Positions 45,314 to 54,215 are shown, counted from the first letter of the stretch. The stretch is 64,000 bases of DNA from Streptomyces litmocidini (GCF_014649755.1 NZ_BMTQ01000003.1:310001-374000), one strand, 5' to 3'. Notes: generated from the sequence alone by a model not told the origin. Numbers and translations: made by a program.

Positions 45314-45467
45314 GCCGGGGCCGCCGGTCCGCACCGCGCCGTCGGCCGTCCCCGGGCTCCCGGCGGCGGGCACCCTATCAGCCCGGCGCCCTTCGCCTCC
45401 CGAACTCCGCCCACTCTCCACAACCGCGCGAACGCGTGCGGTAGTCATGGGCGCAGGAGGGAACACC

Positions 45468-46661
45468 TTGGTCTTCAGCCTGGGCCGCCGTCGCAAGGCC
45501 GCCGCCGTCAGCACCTGTCCGTTCACGTCCGCGTCCCCGTCCGACGCGCCGCAGCCCCCACCGCACGCGCGGACACCGCGCGTGACGGACCGCCGGGAGG
45601 CGGAGAGTTTCGTCCGGCAGTTCCACCACGAGCAGCCCGGGGCCGGGGACGTGGAGCGCCGGGTCCGCGAGGTCCTGGCCGAGATCGACCGGACCGGCAC
45701 GTACGAGCACACTCCGGCCGAGCTCTCCTTCGGCGCCCGCGTCGCGTGGCGCAACGCGGCCCGCTGCATCGGCAGGCTCTACTGGCGCAGCCTCGTGGTG
45801 CGCGACCTCCGGCACGTCACCTCGGCCGACGGCATCGCCGCCGCCTGCTTCGACCACCTGCGGACCGCCGGGAACGGCGGCCGGATCCGCCCGGTGATCT
45901 CGGTGTTCGCACCCGACCGGCCGGGGCGCCCCGCACCGCGGATCGTCAACGACCAACTGGTGCGCTATGCCGGGCACAGCACTCCCGGGGGCCGCTGGAT
46001 CGGCGACCCGCGCGGCGCCTCGCCGACGGCCCGCGCCCGCGAGCTGGGGTGGAAGCGCGAGGAAGGGGCCTTCCAGGTGCTTCCGTTGATGGTGGAGGAG
46101 CGTCCGGGCGCGCGACCGGAGTGGTACGAGCTGCCGGAGGACTGCGTCCTGGAGGTGCCGCTCCGGCATCCGGACCACGCGTGGCTGGCGGAGCTGGGGC
46201 TGCGCTGGTACGCGGTGCCGGCGATCAGCGACATGACGCTGGAGGTCGGCGGGGTGCGCTATCCGGCGGCGCCGTTCAACGGCTGGTACATGGGGACGGA
46301 GATAGGCGCCCGCAACCTCGCCGACACCGAGCGCTACGACCTCCTGCCGACGGTCGCCGACCGCCTGGGCCTCGACCGCTCCTCGGAGCGCACGCTGTGG
46401 CGGGACCGGGCGCTCGTGGAGCTCAACGTGGCGGTGCTGCACTCCTTCCAGGAGGCCGGGGTGACGATGGCGGACCACCACACCGAGTCCGAGCGGTTCC
46501 TGCGTCACGTCGCGCGGGAGAGCCGGCACGGCAGGCCCACGCCCGCCGACTGGAGCTGGATCGTCCCGCCCGTGTCCGGCTCCACGACTCCGGTCTTCCA
46601 CCGGTACTACGACCCGGTGGACGCGTCCCTGCGCCCCGCCTTCCTCGCCCGGGAGCGGTGA
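45468..46661 (+). CDS. nos: Bacterial nitric oxide synthase, oxygenase domain only
   Basis: This 397-residue heme enzyme converts L-arginine to citrulline and nitric oxide. The heme-thiolate motif WRNAARCIGR is at 94-103 (Cys100), and the substrate Glu is in NGWYMGTEIGARNL (Glu278). The pterin/dimer region TMADHHTESERF and DWSWIVPPVSGSTTPVFHRYY is complete. There is no fused reductase, as in all bacterial NOS, so it must borrow electrons. The start is uncertain: AGGAGG at 45455-45460 supports the TTG at 45468, while an ATG at 45447 in the same frame has no good site. It is monocistronic on the plus strand; an auxiliary-type TrpRS lies 13.5 kb downstream. Confidence 0.93.
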   Translation: MVFSLGRRRKAAAVSTCPFTSASPSDAPQPPPHARTPRVTDRREAESFVRQFHHEQPGAGDVERRVREVLAEIDRTGTYEHTPAELSFGARVAWRNAARCIGRLYWRSLVVRDLRHVTSADGIAAACFDHLRTAGNGGRIRPVISVFAPDRPGRPAPRIVNDQLVRYAGHSTPGGRWIGDPRGASPTARARELGWKREEGAFQVLPLMVEERPGARPEWYELPEDCVLEVPLRHPDHAWLAELGLRWYAVPAISDMTLEVGGVRYPAAPFNGWYMGTEIGARNLADTERYDLLPTVADRLGLDRSSERTLWRDRALVELNVAVLHSFQEAGVTMADHHTESERFLRHVARESRHGRPTPADWSWIVPPVSGSTTPVFHRYYDPVDASLRPAFLARER

Positions 46662-46895
46662 GGGCGGCCGCGCGTCGGGCGGCGCGTACGGGAGGGATCG
46701 GGGAGGGGCCGGCGCGGGTGCGGGCCGTCCTCACGAGGGGACGGGGGACGGGGGTGTGGAGCGGGGTGGTGGAGCGCAGGCCGCCGTTCCGGTCGAGTGG
46801 TCCCCGCGGAGGGGAAGGAGGAGGCTGGTACTGAGCACGTCCGGGGCCCCGGGCGTCCCGAACGGAGCGCCCGCCCGGTCGGGAAAGGCCGTGCC

Positions 46896-47192
46896 ATGCG
46901 CATGCTGATGAAGGTCCAGATGGACACCGCGACCTCCAACGAGGCGATCAGGCAGGGCAATCTGCTCAAGACCGTGGAGGGCGCGCTCGAGGAACTCCGT
47001 CCCGAGGCGGCGTACTTCACCGTCGAGGACGGCTGTCGGACCGGGTACATGTTCTTCGACCTGGACGACCCCTCCCGGCTGCCGAAGATCTCGGAGCCCT
47101 TCTTCATGGAGATGGGTGCCAAGGTCCACTACTCACCGGTCATGGACCCGGAGGACCTCCGCAAGGGCCTCTCGGCGATCACCCCCTCGTGA
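46896..47192 (+). CDS. Small conserved hypothetical protein
   Basis: This 98-residue protein has a ferredoxin-like, ABM-type pattern: MRMLMKVQMDTATSNEAIRQGNLLKTVEGALEEL, EAAYFTVEDGCRTGYMFFDLDDPSRLPKISEPFFM and VHYSPVMDPEDLRKGL. I recognise no named function; small proteins of this pattern occur in many actinomycetes. The ATG at 46896 follows GGGAAAGG; upstream frame extension has no support. It is 234 bp after nos on the same strand and convergent with the DUF190 gene. Cytosolic. Confidence 0.78.
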   Translation: MRMLMKVQMDTATSNEAIRQGNLLKTVEGALEELRPEAAYFTVEDGCRTGYMFFDLDDPSRLPKISEPFFMEMGAKVHYSPVMDPEDLRKGLSAITPS

Positions 47193-47327
47193 GGGGCCTC
47201 TCCCGGATCGGGAAGGACCGGCGGAGCAGGTGCCGGCGGTGGCGCACGCCGGGGGCTGCCGTCGTGGTCCGGCGCGCATCTGCCCGTGCCGCGTCTCCGG
47301 CCCGGCGGCCGGCCACCTGTCGGTCCC

Positions 47328-47675
47328 TCAGGCGGTCCTGTCGCGGCCGACGTGACGGATGACCTCGCAGTCGTCGAGGATCACCAGGCCCTCGTCGACC
47401 ATGTCGTCGAGCCGGGGCAGGAAGGCGCGGATCTTCTCCTCGGTGTCGACGATGACCACGGCGACGGGGAGGTCCTCGCTCAGCGAGAGCAGCCGCTGGG
47501 TGTGGATCAGCGAGGAGGCGCCGAAGCCCTCGATGCCGCGGAAGACGCTCGCGCCCGCGAGGCCCGCCTCGCGGGCGCGGGCGACGATCTGGGTGTAGAG
47601 CGGCTTGTGGTGCCACAGGTCGGTCTCCCCCACGAAGACCGTCACCCGCAGGGCCCTGCCCGTCAGCCTGGTCAT
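47328..47675 (-). CDS. DUF190 (PII-like) protein
   Basis: This 115-residue protein has [44 protein letters not shown] and [24 protein letters not shown], the DUF190 signature. The fold is PII-like and such proteins usually sit beside CrcB fluoride channels or transporters. Here no crcB is adjacent; the next gene on this strand upstream is the lanthipeptide precursor, after its terminator. It is probably a nucleotide-sensing regulator, partner unknown. Confidence 0.85.
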   Translation of the reverse strand: MTRLTGRALRVTVFVGETDLWHHKPLYTQIVARAREAGLAGASVFRGIEGFGASSLIHTQRLLSLSEDLPVAVVIVDTEEKIRAFLPRLDDMVDEGLVILDDCEVIRHVGRDRTA

Positions 47676-47702
47676 GGTTCGAGTCTACGGTCGTCTCCGG
47701 GA

Positions 47703-47736
47703 GGGAGGGGGCCGGCCGGGGTGCCGGCCCCCTCCC
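47703..47736 (-). terminator. Terminator after the lanthipeptide precursor gene
   Basis: The perfect 14-bp arms 47703-47716 and 47723-47736 with a 6-nt loop lie 14 bp beyond the precursor stop. It closes the lanthipeptide transcript before the DUF190 gene. Confidence 0.85.
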
Positions 47737-47750
47737 CCGGTCGGAGTCGG

Positions 47751-47876
47751 TCAGCAGCCGCTCGTGAGCCAGCGGCAGGCGGTGATCAGCGCGGCGGCGT
47801 GCTCCTCGCCACGGGCGTCCTCGGTGCGGACCTCCTCGGGCAGGACCTGCAGGGCGTCGATGTCGTACTCGGTCAT
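47751..47876 (-). CDS. Lanthipeptide precursor peptide (LanA)
   Basis: This 41-residue peptide lies immediately downstream of the lanthipeptide synthetase. The acidic leader (residues 1-30) contains IDALQVLPEE, close to the leader helix motif (LxLQ-like) recognised by class III/IV synthetases. The proposed core is the last 11 residues, ITACRWLTSGC, with Thr32, Thr38, Ser39 as dehydration sites and Cys34, Cys41 for one or two rings. The ATG at 47876 has a strong GAAGGAG site 6 nt upstream, and no other frame is plausible. It has 64 bp to the synthetase stop and a terminator after it. Leader/core border is inferred; no Gly-Gly or protease site is obvious. Confidence 0.88.
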   Translation of the reverse strand: MTEYDIDALQVLPEEVRTEDARGEEHAAALITACRWLTSGC

Positions 47877-47940
47877 GACGGTCTCCTTCGAATGATGCGG
47901 ATGTTCGGTGGTACGCCGGCGGCCTGGGGCCGCCGGACAC

Positions 47941-50790
47941 TCAGGGGTGGGCCGGCCCGTCCTCGGGCAGCCAGGCGCGCGGGCCTCCGCACCGCAGGCG
48001 CAGCAGCAGGGACAGGCTTCCGGCGAGGCCGGTGGCGTACTCTGCGAGGACGGTCCTGCGGTTCTCGTCGGGCACCAGGAGCCGCCCGTCGCGGAGCACG
48101 GCCTGTGCGGCGAGGTGTTCGACGAGGAGCTCCGCGGCGGCGCGGTGACTCTCGTCGCCCGTGTGTACGGCGGCGTCGAGGAGGAACTCGGCGTTGCCCG
48201 CGAGCCCGTGGCAGGTGGCCGGCGAGTCGGTCACCCGGCCCGCCCGGACGGCGCGGGCGGCGCCGTCCACCAGGTCGCGTACGAGCTCGTCGTCCCCGCC
48301 GGTCGCCGACCGGAGCCGGACCAGGAAGGTGCCGACGCCGGAGGAGCCGCTGCACCAGTGCCGGGCGAGCTCCGGGGAGTCGGAGAGGTGGCGGGCCCGG
48401 TCGACGGGCCAGAGCGCGCCCGCCGGTCCGCCGCGGGCGGCGGTCGCGAGGGTGGCCCCCGCCTCGGTGGCCGCGGCGAGGAACCGTTCGTCGCCGGTGG
48501 CCCGCGCCGCGAGCAGGAGGAAGGTGCCGACCCCGGCCACGCCGTGCGCGAAGCCGTAGTGCCAGGCGCCGGCGAGTGCGGAACCGAAGTCCTCCGGCAC
48601 CGGCCAGAAGACCCCCTCCGGGGTGCGGCGCGCCGCGTCGAGCAGTCCGTTCGCGGCCTCGGCGGCGCGGTCCAGGAACCGCGGGTCCCCGGTGGTGCGC
48701 CAGAAGTGCAGTTGGGTCAGGCCCGAGCCGGCGATGCCGTGGCAGACGTCCGGGTTGGGCCCGTGGACCGGCAGGCCGAGGGCGAGCGCGACGGCCCGGT
48801 CCGCCAGGGCGGGGTCGTCCAGGGCCCGCGCGGCGTCGAGCAGGGCCCAGGCGGTGCCCGAGCGGCCGAAGTGCAGCCCCGGCGGGTCGCTCGGCAACGT
48901 CTCCTGTCGCTTCGCGGTCCAGCGGGCGGCGGAACGGAGGCCTTCGGCGAGCGCCTCGCGGGTCACGGCCGGTCCGGCGGCGGTCTCCGGCAGGCGGAGC
49001 CCGGCGTCCCAGTGGCCGAGGGCCCGGGCCAGCAGGGCGACGCCGCCGGCCGAGCCGTGCTGCAGGGCCACCGGGTCGCAGGTCTCCCCGAACGAGTCCG
49101 AGGCCCACAGCCGTTCGGGGTCGTCCGGGCGCATCGTGGCCAGCAGGTGGGCGATGCCGTCGCGCAGGAGGCGTGCGCGCGTGGCCGCCGCGTCCGGGCG
49201 TGCCCCCGGCGGCGGGCCGACGGTCGGCGGCGCCGTCGCGCCCGCACGGCTTCCGTCCAGGAACTCCCGGGCCCGGTCGAGCGTCCAGCGGTCTTCGGGC
49301 GCGTCCCGGGTCAGCCCCAGGATCAGCGGCGAGAAGCGCCGTACGCGTGCGTGGTCGCGGGCCAGGAGGTCCACGAGGTCCGCGAGGCGTCGCTCGTCCG
49401 GCCGGGCGGCCTCTCGCGGGAGGTCCTCCGCGAAGACCGGATCGGCGCCGCTCAGGGTGTGCAGGACGGTGGCGCCGAGGGCGTACAGGTCGGCACCCGG
49501 CGGCAGGGCGGGGGCCACCTGGTCGAGGGCGCGCAGTTCGGGGGCGGTGTAGCCGGGGGTGGCGCCGAGCACCCACCGCTCCCCTTCCGGGGCGGCCATC
49601 TCCAGGTCGATGAGGACGAGCCGGCCGTCGGGGGCGACCATGACGTTGTTGGGGTTGAAGTCGTGCAGGGTGACGCCCAGTTCGTGGGCGGTGGCGACGA
49701 GTTCGACGAGCTGCCGGACCCGGGAGTCGGCCGTGCGGTCGTCGGGGCAGGCGTCGCCGTGCCGTGCCAGGTGCTCGGCGACGGTGCGCCGCAGGGTCGC
49801 GCCCGGGACCGACTCGGTGGCGAGGAACACGCTGCCCTGCTGTTCGAACAGCTCGACGAGCCCGGGGACCCGGTCGGGGCGCTTCCGTCCGAACCGTTCG
49901 AGCAGCGCGGCCTCGCGGCGCAGCAGGTCCCGGACGTCCAGGCCTTCGAGTCCGGCGCCGACGTGGGGCCGGGCCTGCTTGACGACGACCTGGGCGCCGG
50001 TGCGGGTGTCCTCGGCCCGGAACACCCCTCCCTTGTTGGAGTGCTGGATCGCGCCCCGTACGAGGAAGCGGTCGCCGAGCAGGACGGGCCTGGCGGTGGC
50101 CGTGCTGCGCGCGGGCGCGACGGGGCGGTCGGGGAACGGGTCTCCGGCCCAGGCGGGCGGGCTGAACCAGGCGTTGCGCTCGTCGGCGACCGGCCGGCCG
50201 TCGGGGTCGGTGAGGCGGGCGGCGAAGGAGCCGTCGGCCGTCAGTTCCCGGACGCCCTTGAACACGCCGTACCGGTAGAAGACCTGGCTGCCGGGGCGGT
50301 AGCGCCGGTCGGAGAGCACGGCGGGGCCCGGCAGTCCCTCGGTGGCCCGGTGGAGTTCCTCGGCGAGCCGCCGGAACTGCTCGTCGTCGGCCGGGTACAC
50401 GGTCAGGAACTTGCCGCTCCCGCCGCGCGCGAAGCGCCCGGACACCAGCGCGGCGACCCCGGCCGGGGTTCCGGCGAACTTGAAGGCCGCGCGGTGGGCC
50501 ACGAGGACCTCGGCGGACCGGGCGAGGACCAGGGGCGCCGAGAGCGGGGTGGCCGTGACGTGGAGCTTCCAGCCCTGGGCCCGCCCGGCGGCGCCGGCGG
50601 GCACGACGTGGCACCAGAACTCGCCGGGTTCGACGCTCCAGTCCGCCCGCGCCGGTCCTGTCGGGCCGGGCGCGTGCCGGGCGATCACGGCGCGCACGAG
50701 GTCGGGCAACAGGGCCCGGTCGGCGGGGCTTTCGGCGCGCGACCGCCGGGGGCCGGGGCCGGACGGGGAATGCGCGGTGGGTGACGGCAC
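47941..50790 (-). CDS. Lanthipeptide synthetase, lyase-kinase-cyclase type (class IV, LanL-like)
   Basis: This 949-residue three-domain enzyme has an N-terminal lyase-like region at about 45-260 (WKLHVTATPLSAPLVL, FKFAG, SGKFLTVYP). A protein-kinase domain follows at about 260-520, with Lys in VVVKQARP near 267 and a catalytic loop HDFNPNNVMV near 377, in place of HRD. The C-terminal LanC-like cyclase (about 560-949) has CHGIAGSG, then WCSGSSG (about 813) and CHGLAGN (about 858). The last two supply the Cys, Cys and His zinc ligands of LanC, present in class IV but absent from class III. It phosphorylates and eliminates Ser/Thr, then adds Cys. The GTG at 50788-50790 follows GAGGACGAAG. Confidence 0.88.
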   Translation of the reverse strand: MPSPTAHSPSGPGPRRSRAESPADRALLPDLVRAVIARHAPGPTGPARADWSVEPGEFWCHVVPAGAAGRAQGWKLHVTATPLSAPLVLARSAEVLVAHRAAFKFAGTPAGVAALVSGRFARGGSGKFLTVYPADDEQFRRLAEELHRATEGLPGPAVLSDRRYRPGSQVFYRYGVFKGVRELTADGSFAARLTDPDGRPVADERNAWFSPPAWAGDPFPDRPVAPARSTATARPVLLGDRFLVRGAIQHSNKGGVFRAEDTRTGAQVVVKQARPHVGAGLEGLDVRDLLRREAALLERFGRKRPDRVPGLVELFEQQGSVFLATESVPGATLRRTVAEHLARHGDACPDDRTADSRVRQLVELVATAHELGVTLHDFNPNNVMVAPDGRLVLIDLEMAAPEGERWVLGATPGYTAPELRALDQVAPALPPGADLYALGATVLHTLSGADPVFAEDLPREAARPDERRLADLVDLLARDHARVRRFSPLILGLTRDAPEDRWTLDRAREFLDGSRAGATAPPTVGPPPGARPDAAATRARLLRDGIAHLLATMRPDDPERLWASDSFGETCDPVALQHGSAGGVALLARALGHWDAGLRLPETAAGPAVTREALAEGLRSAARWTAKRQETLPSDPPGLHFGRSGTAWALLDAARALDDPALADRAVALALGLPVHGPNPDVCHGIAGSGLTQLHFWRTTGDPRFLDRAAEAANGLLDAARRTPEGVFWPVPEDFGSALAGAWHYGFAHGVAGVGTFLLLAARATGDERFLAAATEAGATLATAARGGPAGALWPVDRARHLSDSPELARHWCSGSSGVGTFLVRLRSATGGDDELVRDLVDGAARAVRAGRVTDSPATCHGLAGNAEFLLDAAVHTGDESHRAAAELLVEHLAAQAVLRDGRLLVPDENRRTVLAEYATGLAGSLSLLLRLRCGGPRAWLPEDGPAHP

Positions 50791-50843
50791 GCTCTTCGTC
50801 CTCGTGTTTCGCAGGGGTGGCGAGCAGGGGGTCCGGGCGGTTC

Positions 50844-51005
50844 CTACTGCACGGGCCGGTCGTGCTCGTCGCCCCAGCTGGTGTCCATGGGGCTCCCGGC
50901 GACCGTCCGCGTCGTCGTCTCCGGTGCGCCGTCGGCCGTGGCGGCGGTGACTCCGCCGGCGAGCAGGACGGCGAGGAGGAGGAAGCAGCGGGCGGCGACG
51001 GACAT
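50844..51005 (-). CDS. Small secreted peptide upstream of the lanthipeptide synthetase
   Basis: This 53-residue product has a clear signal peptide (FLLLAVLLAGGVTAATA, cleavage near 24). The mature part is about 29 residues, acidic, without Cys, ending with a DTSWGDEHD segment. The ATG at 51005 has AACCAGGAG upstream. It starts the minus-strand transcript, 53 bp before the synthetase, and is divergent from a LuxR regulator. It resembles no lanthipeptide precursor and could be an exported signal or a small companion of the LuxR protein (inference). Family not recognised. Confidence 0.72.
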   Translation of the reverse strand: MSVAARCFLLLAVLLAGGVTAATADGAPETTTRTVAGSPMDTSWGDEHDRPVQ

Positions 51006-51206
51006 GGTGCGGCTCCTGGTTCGGGAGAGGGGTGGCGGGGCGGGAAGCTCCGCGTCCGGCGGGTTCACGCCGTAGGTCGGCCTGGTGGGGTTTCCCTCGG
51101 CCGGACACCCCCAGTCCACCCCGGCGAGCCCGCTTGGTCCAGCGCCATGACCTGGCAATACCCTGCATGGCACGGAAGTAGCAGGGCCGCATCACGGGGG
51201 AAACGT

Positions 51207-52280
51207 GTGACTACTGGGGTGGATGTGGACGGAATGCCTCGACTGGACGCCGGGGCCGTCGCCGTCTTCGCGTACGCACTGGAGCGCGGCAGCCTCCCGA
51301 GCCGCGCGCCGGACGGGCTTGCGGACGGGCTTCCGGCCCTCGGGCTGAGCCGGGACGAGGTCGGGGCGGCCTGCCGCACCCTGGAGCGGCTCCGTCTTCT
51401 GCGTCCGGCGCCCGGCCGGCCCGGGGAGCTGATCCCGGTGAACCCGGACGCCGCGGCGGCGGAGGTCGTCGGGCCGCTGGAGGCGGAACTCGCACGGGCC
51501 GCCGCGCGCGCCCAGTCGCTCCGTGACGACCTGCACTCCCTGATGCCGCGCTACCGCGCCGCCCGGCGCGAACAGGGCCGCCGGGAGGGCTTCGACGTGC
51601 TGCCCGACATGGCGTCCGCCTCCGCGATGCTGACCGAGGAGTCGGCGCGCTGCCGGGAGGAGGTGTTCAGCATCCAGCCGGGCGGCGGGCGGGCCGCGCA
51701 CCGCCTCGGGGACGCCGTCGAGCGGGACGTGGCGATGCTCCGCCGGGGCGTGCGGATGCGCACGCTGTACCAGCACTCGGCGCGGACCAGCCTGTCCACC
51801 CAGGGGTACGTGGAGCGGCTCACCGAGGCCGGTGCCGAGTACCGCACCGCGGCCGAACTCCCCGACCGGGCCGTGGTCTTCGACCGGGCCGTGGCCTTCC
51901 TGCCCCGGCGCGCCGACGGCGGCGCGGGCGAGGGGGCGGTCCTGGTCCGGGACCCCGACGTGGTGGCGTACCTCTGCCGGGTGTTCGAGCAGCACTGGTC
52001 CGGAGCGGTCCCCTTCCGGGGCACCAGCGAGGCGGCGTACAAGGAGGTCGGTCCCAGTCTGCGGCGGGCCCTCGTGGGGCTGCTCGCGGAGGGCGCGAAG
52101 GACGAGGTGATCGCCCGGCGCATGGGGATGTCGCTGCGGACCTGTCGCCGTCACATCGCCGATCTGTTGGAGGAGTTGGGGGCGGAGAGCCGCTTCCAGG
52201 GCGGTGTGCTCGCGGAGCGCGCCGGGCTGACGGACGCGGAGGTCACCACGGAGGCGGCCGAGGGCGCGTCCCACCGGTAG
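51207..52280 (+). CDS. LuxR-type HTH regulator with TrmB-like N-terminus
   Basis: This 357-residue protein has an N-terminal winged-helix-like part (about 10-70, AVFAYALERG..GLSRDEVGAACRTLERLRLL). A middle domain around 120-270 includes IQPGGGRAAHRLGDAVERDVAMLRRGVRMRTLYQHSAR and DRAVAFLPRRA. A C-terminal LuxR HTH spans about 295-345 (LAEGAKDEVIARRMGMSLRTCRRHIADLLEELGAESRFQGG). Such regulators occur in many Streptomyces, often next to small secreted peptides or biosynthetic genes. The start is the GTG at 51207 after GGGGGAAA. Divergent from the lanthipeptide operon, it is the natural candidate to control it. No phosphorylation receiver domain is present. Confidence 0.85.
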   Translation: MTTGVDVDGMPRLDAGAVAVFAYALERGSLPSRAPDGLADGLPALGLSRDEVGAACRTLERLRLLRPAPGRPGELIPVNPDAAAAEVVGPLEAELARAAARAQSLRDDLHSLMPRYRAARREQGRREGFDVLPDMASASAMLTEESARCREEVFSIQPGGGRAAHRLGDAVERDVAMLRRGVRMRTLYQHSARTSLSTQGYVERLTEAGAEYRTAAELPDRAVVFDRAVAFLPRRADGGAGEGAVLVRDPDVVAYLCRVFEQHWSGAVPFRGTSEAAYKEVGPSLRRALVGLLAEGAKDEVIARRMGMSLRTCRRHIADLLEELGAESRFQGGVLAERAGLTDAEVTTEAAEGASHR

Positions 52281-52325
52281 GGTGCCCTCCGGAAAACGGT
52301 GTTCTGCGTGGGGAGACATGGGTTC

Positions 52326-54215
52326 ATGGGCGGTCAGCAAACGGGTCGGGGCGGTTCCGAAGTGTTCCAGCCGCTGGCGGCGGACGACCCGACGACGGTC
52401 GCGGGGTACCGGCTCGCCGCCCGGCTCGGCGCCGGCGGCATGGGCAAGGTGTATTTGTCGTACACGCCCGGCGGCCGGCCCGTGGCGATCAAGCTGATCC
52501 GTCCCGAGTTCGGCGAGGACGCGGAGTTCCGCCGCCGGTTCGCCCAGGAGGTGCGCTCGGCGCAGCGCGTCCAGGGGCTGTTCACCGCCCCCGTCATCGA
52601 CGCGGACCCCGAGGGCGCGCAGCCCTGGCTGGCCACCGCGTACGTGCCGGGGCCGTCGCTCGCCGACGCGGTCGTGGCGCACGGCGCGCTGCCCGTGGAG
52701 ACGGTGCTGCTGCTCGTCGCGGGCATCGCCGAGGCCCTGCACGTGATCCACGGCGCGGGCATCGTGCACCGCGACCTGAAGCCCTCGAACGTGCTGCTCG
52801 CCGCCGACGGGCCCCGCGTCATCGACTTCGGCATCGCGTACGCCGCCGACGCGACCTCCCTGACGGGCAGTGGGGTCACCATAGGGACGCCGTCGTTCAT
52901 GGCGCCCGAGCAGGCGGCGGGCCGGCCGGTCACCCCGGCCACGGACGTGTTCGCGCTCGGTCAGGTCGCGGCGTACGCGGCGACGGGCGTCCCGGCCTTC
53001 GGGGAGGGGACCGGGCACGGGGTGCTGTACCGGATCGTGCACGAGGAGCCGGACCTGGGCGCCGTGCCGGAGCGGCTCACCGAACTGGTCACGCGCTGCC
53101 TCGCGAAGGAGCCCGAGGACCGGCCGACGCTCTCCGAGATCATCCGGCTCTGCCAGGCCGCGAACGCGGCGACGGTGCTGCGCCGGCCCGAGGACTGGCT
53201 GCCGGGCGCGGTCTCCGCCGAGATCGCGGCCCGGGCGGCGGCGCCCGCTCCCCCGCAGACGCCCCCGCCGCCGACCGTCGCGCCGTCCGCGCCGTCCGCG
53301 CCGCCGGTGGCGTACTCGCCGACGGCGCCGGCCGTGCCCTCCGCGCCGTCGACCCCGCCGCCGGGCTACGGCCCGCCGCCGAGCACCGTCTCCGGCGTCC
53401 CGGTCGGCCCCGTCGCTCCGTCGGGTCCGGTCGCCCCCGCTCCGGCGCCCGCCTTCGCGTACGCGCCGACGCAGGGCCCCGGCGCTCCCGCGTATCCGCA
53501 GCAGCCCTGGCCGGGGCCGACGGGCCATCAGCCGCCGCAGCCGCCCCGGCAGGAGAAGAAGGGCGGCGGGCGCGGCCTCGTCATCGCCCTGGCCGCCGTC
53601 CTCGCCTTCGCGGTCGCGGGCGGCGCGACCGCCTACGTCGTGCTGAAGGACAAGGACGGGCCGGCGTCCTCGAGCGCCGGCGGGAAGTCCGGCGGGAAGG
53701 GCTCGGCGAACACGGGGAGCTCCGGGGGCACGGGGACCGGAACGGGCACGGGCACGGGGACCGGGACGGGGACGGGGACGGGGAGTTCGGCCCCGAAGCC
53801 CTCGACGGCTCCCGCCCCGCAGGCGGCCACGTACAAGGACATCGACCTCACGGCCGGGTACCACCTGACCCTCGGGGACGAGAACGTGCGCCCGCAGGCC
53901 GGGGAGGACAACAACTACGAACTCTCCTACGACACGGGCGGCTACCTCGACGCCGAGAGCAGCGGCGGCAATCTGGTCCTGCTCGACCCGGGTCAGGAGG
54001 GCTCCCTCGAAGCGTGCCGCGCGGAGACCCGTTTCACCCAGAACATCTATGTGAACAAGCTCTCACCGGGCCGTCAGGTCTGCATCACGACGGGCACGGG
54101 CCACCTCGGCCTGCTCACCGTCAAGGCCTTCTCCCCGGAGGACTCGCCGAGCACCTACATGACGCTCGATCTGACGGTGTGGCGCAACGCGGCTCCTTCC
54201 GCGTCGTCGAACTGA
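52326..54215 (+). CDS. Membrane-anchored Ser/Thr protein kinase
   Basis: This 629-residue Hanks-type kinase has GAGGMG at 35-40, Lys56 in VAIKLI, HRDLKPSN at 148-155, DFG at 167-169 and APEQ at 193-196. A Pro/Ala-rich juxtamembrane linker (about 300-410) precedes one membrane helix (about 417-440). The external part starts with a Gly-Thr repeat, about GTGTGTGTGTGTGTG, followed by a beta domain of about 130 residues (YKDIDLTAGYHLTLGDENVRPQ..DNNYELSYDTGG). The external domain may bind a ligand or cell-wall component. The ATG at 52326 follows GGGGAGA. It precedes conservon 2 by 135 bp on the same strand. Confidence 0.9.
   Translation: MGGQQTGRGGSEVFQPLAADDPTTVAGYRLAARLGAGGMGKVYLSYTPGGRPVAIKLIRPEFGEDAEFRRRFAQEVRSAQRVQGLFTAPVIDADPEGAQPWLATAYVPGPSLADAVVAHGALPVETVLLLVAGIAEALHVIHGAGIVHRDLKPSNVLLAADGPRVIDFGIAYAADATSLTGSGVTIGTPSFMAPEQAAGRPVTPATDVFALGQVAAYAATGVPAFGEGTGHGVLYRIVHEEPDLGAVPERLTELVTRCLAKEPEDRPTLSEIIRLCQAANAATVLRRPEDWLPGAVSAEIAARAAAPAPPQTPPPPTVAPSAPSAPPVAYSPTAPAVPSAPSTPPPGYGPPPSTVSGVPVGPVAPSGPVAPAPAPAFAYAPTQGPGAPAYPQQPWPGPTGHQPPQPPRQEKKGGGRGLVIALAAVLAFAVAGGATAYVVLKDKDGPASSSAGGKSGGKGSANTGSSGGTGTGTGTGTGTGTGTGTGSSAPKPSTAPAPQAATYKDIDLTAGYHLTLGDENVRPQAGEDNNYELSYDTGGYLDAESSGGNLVLLDPGQEGSLEACRAETRFTQNIYVNKLSPGRQVCITTGTGHLGLLTVKAFSPEDSPSTYMTLDLTVWRNAAPSASSN

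Noticed and set aside
47908..50784. 958-codon plus-strand frame opposite the lanthipeptide synthetase
   Set aside because: Gly/Val/Glu low-complexity shadow of a recognised enzyme.
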